Positions 1 through 4,049 of a stretch of 5,556 nucleotides of DNA are shown here, one piece after another. Numbering within the stretch: position 1 is the stretch's first letter; every line of letters begins with the position of its first letter. The position numbers were made by a program, and so were the translations under genes. The stretch spans positions 1 to 5,556 of the forward strand of contig JASHYZ010000481.1 of assembly GCA_030042795.1 (NCBI GenBank), given 5' to 3'. Origin of the DNA: Terriglobia bacterium (GTDB lineage Bacteria; Acidobacteriota; Terriglobia; UBA7540). Below the pieces are notes generated by a model. That model was not told the origin of the DNA. It did no database searches and saw only the letters and a list, made by a program, of their open reading frames with translations.

Positions 1-331
1 TTCGCGCGCTCTTCAGCGGCTTACCGGCATTCAACGATTCCAACCTGGCGAGATCATCCAGGTTTTTCTCGATTAGCTCGCCGATTCGCCACAGCATCTT
101 CGAACGCGCGGAGGGAGCCATCTCGCGCCAAGCCGGATTTTCGAAAGCGCGGCGGGCGGCTTGCACCGCCCGGTCCACATCTTCGGCTTCGCCGCGCGGT
201 ACCGTGCCGAGAACCTCACGGGTGGCAGGATTGATGACGTCGATGGTGCGACCAGACGCGCAGTCCACGGACTTGCCATCGATCCACAACTTCGCGGGCT
301 TCAGAGCCAACTCTAGGGTTTCAGCACTCAT
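1..331 (-). CDS. NAD(P)+-dependent aldehyde dehydrogenase, N-terminal fragment (runs off the left edge)
   Basis: The first 110 codons of an aldehyde dehydrogenase are present; the family is usually about 480-500 residues, so roughly the last three quarters lie outside the window. These cytosolic enzymes oxidise aldehydes to carboxylic acids with NAD(P)+. What is seen: the N-terminal WIDGK strand (residues 16-20), INPATREVLG (33-42), the P-x-G-x-AEDVDRAVQAARRAFE helix (45-64), W-x-x-M-x-P-x-x-R (68-76) and ESLNAGKP (98-105), all typical of the NAD-binding Rossmann domain start. The catalytic Cys and Glu are not in the window, so the substrate cannot be assigned. The start is the ATG at 329-331: an in-frame TGA lies at 338-340 with no other start between. 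Only a weak purine-rich GAGTGAG precedes it. The reading frame is open to base 1. Family call is firm; subfamily (betaine-aldehyde-like or other) is open. Confidence 0.9.
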   Translation of the reverse strand, partial: MSAETLELALKPAKLWIDGKSVDCASGRTIDVINPATREVLGTVPRGEAEDVDRAVQAARRAFENPAWREMAPSARSKMLWRIGELIEKNLDDLARLESLNAGKPLKSAR

Positions 332-401
332 TACATCTCACTCGATAGCTCCCAAGTTAGCGGCCTGCGTGTGGGCAAACGACAGGCACCGGAGCGCTCT
401 G

Positions 402-418
402 TTAACTATTGATTAACT
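402..418. promoter_or_regulatory. TTAACT direct repeat upstream of the aldehyde dehydrogenase, possible operator
   Basis: TTAACT occurs at 402-407 and again at 413-418, an 11-bp period (one helical turn), in an AT-rich island inside otherwise GC-rich DNA. The same bases also read as an inverted repeat (GTTAA/TTAAC at 401-417). Direct repeats at 11-bp spacing are typical of sites for OmpR/PhoB-type response regulators. The location, about 70-90 bases upstream of the dehydrogenase start codon, suits an operator or promoter element. No regulator gene is visible, so the function is inferred from spacing alone. Confidence 0.25.
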
Positions 419-481
419 CTTCGTCACAATCCTTGTCTGTTGGGAGAGTCTCAGCGTCCCGATGATTGATTCTAAATGACA

Positions 482-535
482 TTCCAGCTTTGCTCGACTG
501 GGTACCCGGCCCCTCACAAGCCTGCTGGAAAGTCG
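482..535. other. Interleaved inverted repeats (possible folded element)
   Basis: Two pairs of complementary segments interleave. TTCCAGC at 482-488 pairs with GCTGGAA at 524-530, and CGACT at 495-499 pairs with AGTCG at 531-535. Between them is the palindrome GGGTACCC (500-507). The order A-B-A'-B' is that of an H-type pseudoknot in a transcript from either strand, or of a decayed mobile repeat. There is no T-run after it on the minus strand, so it does not look like an intrinsic terminator. The arms are short and could be chance. Confidence 0.3.
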
Positions 536-690
536 GGGACAAGCCCGGGCCATGACGTGAAGCGGGCCCTTCTGGGTGAAACCGCTTCTGACCGAAAAGG
601 TACCAACAAGCACCGAGTTCCATTCAAGTACCTGATTATAGTCGAGGTCTCGATGAGGAGCACGATCTTCGTTTGATCCGGCCCAGGCAA

Positions 691-744
691 TCACAAATCA
701 CAGATCACAAATCGGAAATCACTCAATCGCTCGATCGCCCGATC
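691..744. repeat. 54-bp dispersed repeat, copy A, 3 bases past the stop of the complete permease
   Basis: This 54-base stretch matches 3986-4039 at 48 of 54 positions without gaps. It has two parts: an ATCACAAATCACAG-like stretch (691-727), and two octamers GCTCGATC and GCCCGATC (729-744). It ends 3 bases before the stop codon complement of the permease at 748-750. The other copy sits in the same position relative to the second permease, so the two genes share their 3' flanks as well as their 3' ends. Confidence 0.85.
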
Positions 745-747
745 CCG

Positions 748-3414
748 TCATTCATGCCTCAGCGCCACCATGGGATCGACCTTGGCGGCGCGGTGGGCCG
801 GAATGTAGCACGCCAAAATGGCGACGCCGGTCAGCAAGACGGAGACGATGCCAAACGTCATCGGATCACTTGCTTTCACTCCATACAGCAGATGCGAGAA
901 GCTCGGGAGCAGGCGGGTAAGGATTAAAGCTGCCGCTGCTCCAATCGCGAGGCCAGCCAGCACTAGCCGCAGACCCTGTCCGAGCACGAGTCGAAAAACG
1001 TCCCCTCGATGAGCGCCGAGCGCCATCCGAATCCCGATCTCATGTACACGCTGGGTCACCGAATAGGAAAACATCCCGTAAATTCCGACAGCCGCCAGCA
1101 GTAACGCCAGCCCAGCAAAGAGGTCAAGTAGCAGCATCGGAAAGCGTTGCGACGCCATCGACTGCGCAGCGACATCTTGCATGGTTTGGACGTCGTACAC
1201 CGGTTGGTCTCCGGCTGGTCCGTAAACCGCCCTCTTGATCGCGGGCAGCGCCGCTGCCGGGTCAAGTTGGGTCCGGACGATGATCGACGTCCAGGAGCGG
1301 CCGATGGGCAACCACTCGTCGGGGATCTGGTAAAGCGGGTAATAGCTCTGGGCCTGGGTCAACTTTTCTTCGCCCAGCCCCCAATGTTTCACATGCCCGA
1401 CCACGCCGACTATCCGGCAGGGACCAAGGGACGGAGTCCATCCGAAGGTCAGGGTCTGGCCCAGTGGATCTTGGCCGGGAAAATAAGTACAGGCGAAGAC
1501 GGCGTCAATGGCTGCGACGCACGGGGAACCAATGGTGTCCTGGGAGGTGAAGAACCGGCCACGAAGCAATGGTATCCCCATGGTGCGAAGGTAATCCGGA
1601 CCTGTGTTGAACACTAGCATCCGCGGAGCAGCTTGGCGCACCGCAGGTACCCGTGGGCCAATCCAGAATGGACAGTCATTGTCAATGCCACTCAGCGGAA
1701 GGAGCAACGTGAAATCTGCCGCCTGAACGCCGGGGATTATCCGAAGGCGCTCGAGTAGTTGCTGGTAGGCCACTCGCATGGCCGATCCGCTCTTGCTCAC
1801 CGATGGCGCCAACTCCACTTTGAAGGCGATAACGTGCTGCGTATCGAAACCGGGATCGCTCTCCCACAAGTGGCGGATTGTCTGGAAAAGCAGGCCCGCG
1901 CCCACCAGCAAAACCAGGGTCGAGGCCATCTGCGCGATCACCAGGCCGCTTTGAAGTCGATGATGACTGCCGGTTGAGCCTCGGCTTCCCTGTTTGAGGG
2001 ACGCTTCAAGATCAACCTTGGAAGTCTTGAGCGCGGGCGCCAGGCCAAAGAGAAGCCCAACCGCCAGAGCGATACCGAGCGTAAACAGCAGGACGGGAGC
2101 GTTCAACCGAATGTTTTCGCTGCGAGGAACGCTTTCGGGCAGGATGGTGAGAAGCGGATGGACTCCCCATGCAGCGAGGATCAGACTCAGCGCGCCGCTG
2201 GCAATGGAAAGCAACACGTTCTCAGTCAACAACTGCTTCACCATGCGTGCGCGGCTTGCTCCCAGCGCCAGTCGGACCGCAAATTCGCGCGTGCGCCCGG
2301 CAGAGCGCGCCAGCAGGAGATTGGCAACGTTGGCGCAGGCAATCAATAAAACGATTCCCACCGCTCCGAACAGCAGTAACAATATGCCTCCAACGTCACC
2401 GACGATCTGCCGCTTAAGGCGAACGAGATCCACGCCGAGACCCTGGTCCGCGGGATAAAGCTGATCCAGGCGCGCCTGGATCGAGTTCATCTCCGCCTGT
2501 GCCTGGGCAATGTTCACTCCGGATCGGAGGCGCGCAACCCCGAGGAGTCCGTTGTGGCTTCCTCGGGGGTTGAGCAGAGTCCGATCGCCTTGAGCCAGCG
2601 GCGTGTATATGTCGGCGCGCCCTTCGAACTCAAACTGTGGCGGCGCAACTCCGACGACCGTGTAATCAACCCCGTCCAAGGTTACGATCTTGCCAAGCGC
2701 AGCAGAGCTCCCCGCGAGCCGATTCTTCCACAGCCGATCACTGACGATCACGACGGGTGCACCGCCCTGCTGGTCTTCTTCCGTCGAGAAATCGCGGCCT
2801 AACGCAAGCTTGACGCCGAGAATGGCGAAGAAACCGGCTGCGATCTCCTTACCCTCCACGTGCTCCGATGGTCCCGGACCCGTCAGATCGAAAGTCTTCC
2901 AGCCGAACGCAGTCATCCGCTCGAACGAGCGCGCTTCCCGCTGCCAATCCTGGAAATTAGGGTAGTCGATTGACGTGTGCGGGAATCGGGGGTTGCTCTC
3001 CCAAATCACCACCAGGCGATCTGGTTGGAGGTAAGGTAGAGGCGCCAATAACACGCCTTCTACCACGCTGAAAATGGCCGTGTTAGCTCCAATGCCCAGT
3101 GCTAGCGTCAGCACCGCCACCGCAGTGAATCCCGGGCTTCGCCGCAACTGGCGCAAGCCGTACCGCACGTCCTGCATGAGCGTTTCGATCATGGGCAGTC
3201 CTCGTTGCTCGCGATATTCTTCCTTCACCTGCTCGACTCCACCGAAACTTCGCAAGGCCAAGTAGCGCGCCTCTTCGGGCGGCAAGCCTCGCCGCACGTT
3301 CTCCTCGGTCAGCATTTCGAGATGCGCGCGCAGTTCTTCATCGAGTTGACACTCAAGCCGCTTCCTTCGAAACAGCGCTGTCAAACGTACAATGAGGGCA
3401 CTCAATGGGTTCAT
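748..3414 (-). CDS. ADOP-family (acidobacterial duplicated orphan permease) MacB/FtsX-type ABC transporter permease
   Basis: A complete 888-residue inner-membrane protein. Residues 1-95 form the soluble prefix found in ADOP proteins (RRKRLECQLDEELRAHLE, LPPEEARYLALRSFGG, DVRYGLRQLRRSPGF). Two FtsX-like units follow. Unit 1: membrane segment ~98-120, extracytoplasmic MacB-like domain ~121-340, then segments ~342-366, ~396-418 and ~440-461. Unit 2: segment ~489-511, extracytoplasmic domain ~512-755, then segments ~757-781, ~812-836 and ~853-875. The cytoplasmic coupling motif appears in both units (REFAVRLALGAS 376-387; HEIGIRMALGAH 791-802). MacB-type permeases work by mechanotransmission with a separate ATPase; none is encoded nearby, and the transported substrate is unknown. 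The start is the only candidate: an in-frame TAA lies at 3436-3438 and no other start codon intervenes; no good Shine-Dalgarno is visible. Domain 2 holds four cysteines (581, 632, 642, 666), unlike the neighbouring permease. Confidence 0.95.
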   Translation of the reverse strand: MNPLSALIVRLTALFRRKRLECQLDEELRAHLEMLTEENVRRGLPPEEARYLALRSFGGVEQVKEEYREQRGLPMIETLMQDVRYGLRQLRRSPGFTAVAVLTLALGIGANTAIFSVVEGVLLAPLPYLQPDRLVVIWESNPRFPHTSIDYPNFQDWQREARSFERMTAFGWKTFDLTGPGPSEHVEGKEIAAGFFAILGVKLALGRDFSTEEDQQGGAPVVIVSDRLWKNRLAGSSAALGKIVTLDGVDYTVVGVAPPQFEFEGRADIYTPLAQGDRTLLNPRGSHNGLLGVARLRSGVNIAQAQAEMNSIQARLDQLYPADQGLGVDLVRLKRQIVGDVGGILLLLFGAVGIVLLIACANVANLLLARSAGRTREFAVRLALGASRARMVKQLLTENVLLSIASGALSLILAAWGVHPLLTILPESVPRSENIRLNAPVLLFTLGIALAVGLLFGLAPALKTSKVDLEASLKQGSRGSTGSHHRLQSGLVIAQMASTLVLLVGAGLLFQTIRHLWESDPGFDTQHVIAFKVELAPSVSKSGSAMRVAYQQLLERLRIIPGVQAADFTLLLPLSGIDNDCPFWIGPRVPAVRQAAPRMLVFNTGPDYLRTMGIPLLRGRFFTSQDTIGSPCVAAIDAVFACTYFPGQDPLGQTLTFGWTPSLGPCRIVGVVGHVKHWGLGEEKLTQAQSYYPLYQIPDEWLPIGRSWTSIIVRTQLDPAAALPAIKRAVYGPAGDQPVYDVQTMQDVAAQSMASQRFPMLLLDLFAGLALLLAAVGIYGMFSYSVTQRVHEIGIRMALGAHRGDVFRLVLGQGLRLVLAGLAIGAAAALILTRLLPSFSHLLYGVKASDPMTFGIVSVLLTGVAILACYIPAHRAAKVDPMVALRHE
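2463..2482. repeat. Perfect 20-bp palindrome inside the permease gene
   Basis: GATCCAGGCG followed directly by its exact reverse complement CGCCTGGATC. It falls within the codons for residues ~312-317 (…QARLDQ…), at the end of the first extracytoplasmic domain. The match stops at the flanking bases (T2462/G2483). It includes an 8-bp GGCGCGCC core. It may be a coincidence of codon use or a protein-binding site; nothing around it decides. Confidence 0.6.
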
Positions 3415-3496
3415 GGTTGCTTGTTGCTCGCGGCCTTAGGAGCTCTTCCCTCAGCAATGCGCAGTGCGGGCTGCAGCTACGGTTAGCCGCTCGAGC

Positions 3497-3553
3497 AATC
3501 ACAGATCACAGAAAGAAGATCGCAAATCACAGAAGGCAGCTCACAAGTCACAG
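3497..3553. repeat. ATCACAG unit cluster upstream of the complete permease
   Basis: Four close copies of an A-rich (A)ATCACAG unit occur at 3497-3504, 3505-3511, 3524-3532 and 3547-3553 (the last as GTCACAG), with irregular spacers of 0, 12 and 14 bases. The same unit makes up the left part of the 54-bp repeats at 691-744 and 3986-4039. The irregular spacing and short unit exclude a CRISPR array. It is probably a degenerate simple-sequence tract; no function is shown. Confidence 0.65.
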
Positions 3554-3557
3554 AACG

Positions 3558-3721
3558 CAGCGCGGCCTTTGGCCGCACCACCAAAAGAACCATTCACCAC
3601 AGAGATCGCTGAGGCCATAGAGGTTTTCTCCGTTTTCTCTGTACTACTACTAATGGTGAAAATGTTTGCGGCTTGCACAAATTCTTCCAGACCCGTTTGG
3701 TTGCGGCCCAAGGCCGCGCTG
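3558..3721. repeat. ~164-bp nested imperfect palindrome with GCGGCC-NNN-GGCCGC hairpins at both ends
   Basis: The outer arms 3558-3577 and 3702-3721 are reverse complements at 19 of 20 positions; each is itself a hairpin (GCGGCC, 3-base loop, GGCCGC). Inside, further pairs are nested in the right order: CCAAA 3581-3585 with TTTGG 3696-3700, AAGAA 3585-3589 with TTCTT 3682-3686, TCACC 3594-3598 with GGTGA 3655-3659, and ACAGAGA 3599-3605 with TCTCTGT 3636-3642. The right arm is longer by insertions. The layout suggests a decayed non-coding mobile repeat or a long hairpin in the transcript between the permeases. No transposase is present. Confidence 0.6.
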
Positions 3722-3737
3722 TATTGAAGGCTTTTAG

Positions 3738-3755
3738 CCACAGAAAACGCAGAGG
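3738..3755. repeat. CACAGAG-type 18-bp motif, second copy
   Basis: This 18-mer (CCACAGAAAACGCAGAGG) matches 3597-3614 at 15 of 18 positions in direct orientation. A related form lies on the opposite strand at 3619-3642 (ACAGAGAAAACGGAGAAAAC). Such motifs belong to a short interspersed repeat that I recognise from intergenic regions of environmental bacteria; I know of no assigned function. Confidence 0.5.
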
Positions 3756-3814
3756 TACCACAAGACACGATCGGATTTGCTCCAGGCATAAAGACGAAAT
3801 CTTCGCGGCCGGAG

Positions 3815-3975
3815 AAGAGCTTAAGAGTCTGTGTGAAAACTCGTGGATTCCCGCTTTCGCGGGAATGACTGCATCCGAATACGACCTCTAAGTCCAACAG
3901 TGTCGCCCCGCGGAAGTGGGGGTTCCACCTCGAACAGGGCCATACACGAGTTCTCACACAAACTCTTAAGCCCTT
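3815..3975. mobile_element. MITE-like element with 26-bp terminal inverted repeats and an internal REP palindrome
   Basis: Bases 3820-3845 and 3945-3970 are reverse complements at 24 of 26 positions, giving a 151-bp unit; weaker pairing extends the arms to 3815 and 3975. Both ends carry CTTAAG, so the unit may be bounded by a duplicated TA or TTAA target (3821-3824 and 3966-3969), as for elements that insert at TA; because TTAA is self-complementary, this cannot be told apart from TIR sequence. It encodes no transposase, so it would depend on one supplied in trans. Inside are a dRS3/REP-type palindrome (3847-3866) and a weaker hairpin at 3914-3930. It lies downstream of the partial permease, where it could also fold in the transcript and affect 3' end stability. 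Confidence 0.65.
3847..3866. repeat. REP/dRS3-type 20-bp palindrome ATTCCC-N8-GGGAAT
   Basis: ATTCCCGC (3847-3854), a TTTC loop, and GCGGGAAT (3859-3866) form a perfect 8-bp stem. The form ATTCCC-N8-GGGAAT is that of the Neisseria dRS3 repeat and of REP-like palindromes found in many genomes, often seen as false translations such as SRESGNP or IPAFAGM. In several bacteria REP palindromes are moved by REP-associated (Y1) transposases; none is in this window. Its position inside the terminal repeats of the MITE-like unit suggests a composite element. Confidence 0.8.
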
Positions 3976-3985
3976 GTGCTACAGC

Positions 3986-4047
3986 TCACAAATCACAGAA
4001 CACAAATTGGAAATCACTCAATCACCCGACGGCCCGATCACCCGATT
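3986..4047. repeat. 54-bp dispersed repeat, copy B, with three octamers beside the partial permease stop
   Basis: Bases 3986-4039 match 691-744 at 48 of 54 positions. The tail consists of three octamers, ACCCGACG, GCCCGATC and ACCCGATT (4024-4047), against two in copy A. The tract ends 2 bases before the stop codon complement at 4050-4052. The copy-number difference of one unit suggests slippage at a minisatellite-like tract. Confidence 0.85.
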
Positions 4048-4049
4048 GG

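Larger units (their letters stand above)
332..747. other. Intergenic spacer between ADOP permease and aldehyde dehydrogenase
   Basis: This 416-base stretch holds no convincing gene. Short frames on both strands lack a recognisable domain and a ribosome binding site. From right to left it contains a 54-bp dispersed repeat immediately after the permease stop (691-744), a region with several complementary segments (482-535), and a TTAACT direct repeat (402-418) about 70 bases upstream of the dehydrogenase start. No hairpin followed by a T-run is visible, so I cannot place an intrinsic terminator for the permease. The promoter of the dehydrogenase should lie here, but no clear -35/-10 pair stands out. 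Confidence 0.7.
3415..4049. other. Repeat-rich spacer between the two ADOP permease genes
   Basis: This 635-base stretch has no credible gene. Short frames cross the inverted repeats and are explained by them. Almost all of it from 3497 to 4047 is repeat structure: an ATCACAG cluster (3497-3553), a nested palindrome (3558-3721), a CACAGAG-type motif (3738-3755), a MITE-like unit (3815-3975) and the 54-bp repeat with octamers (3986-4047). Only about 80 bases (3415-3496) next to the permease start look like unique leader, and no clear promoter can be seen there. A length of this size makes co-transcription of the two permeases uncertain. Confidence 0.75.

Noticed and set aside
413..694. Minus-strand open frame of 93 codons, and overlapping short frames, in the spacer next to the aldehyde dehydrogenase
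   Set aside because: No domain, no ribosome binding site, and it crosses the interleaved inverted repeats; more likely non-coding.
680..747. Intrinsic terminator after the complete permease
   Set aside because: GATC-containing complementarity exists (GATCGGGCGATC on the minus strand), but there is no stable stem followed by a T-run.
1147..1617. Plus-strand open frame of 156 codons
   Set aside because: Antisense to the complete permease, with no domain or ribosome binding site; a shadow frame.
3497..3553. Possible CRISPR array from repeated ATCACAG units
   Set aside because: Units are only 7-9 bases with spacers of 0, 12 and 14 bases, and no cas gene is present.
3643..3654. ACT trinucleotide run
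   Set aside because: Only three units; too short to count as a microsatellite.
3541..3957. Minus-strand open frame of 138 codons in the spacer
   Set aside because: It runs across the nested palindrome, the CACAGAG motifs and the MITE-like unit; its SRESGNP-type stretch is the well-known false translation of a REP palindrome.
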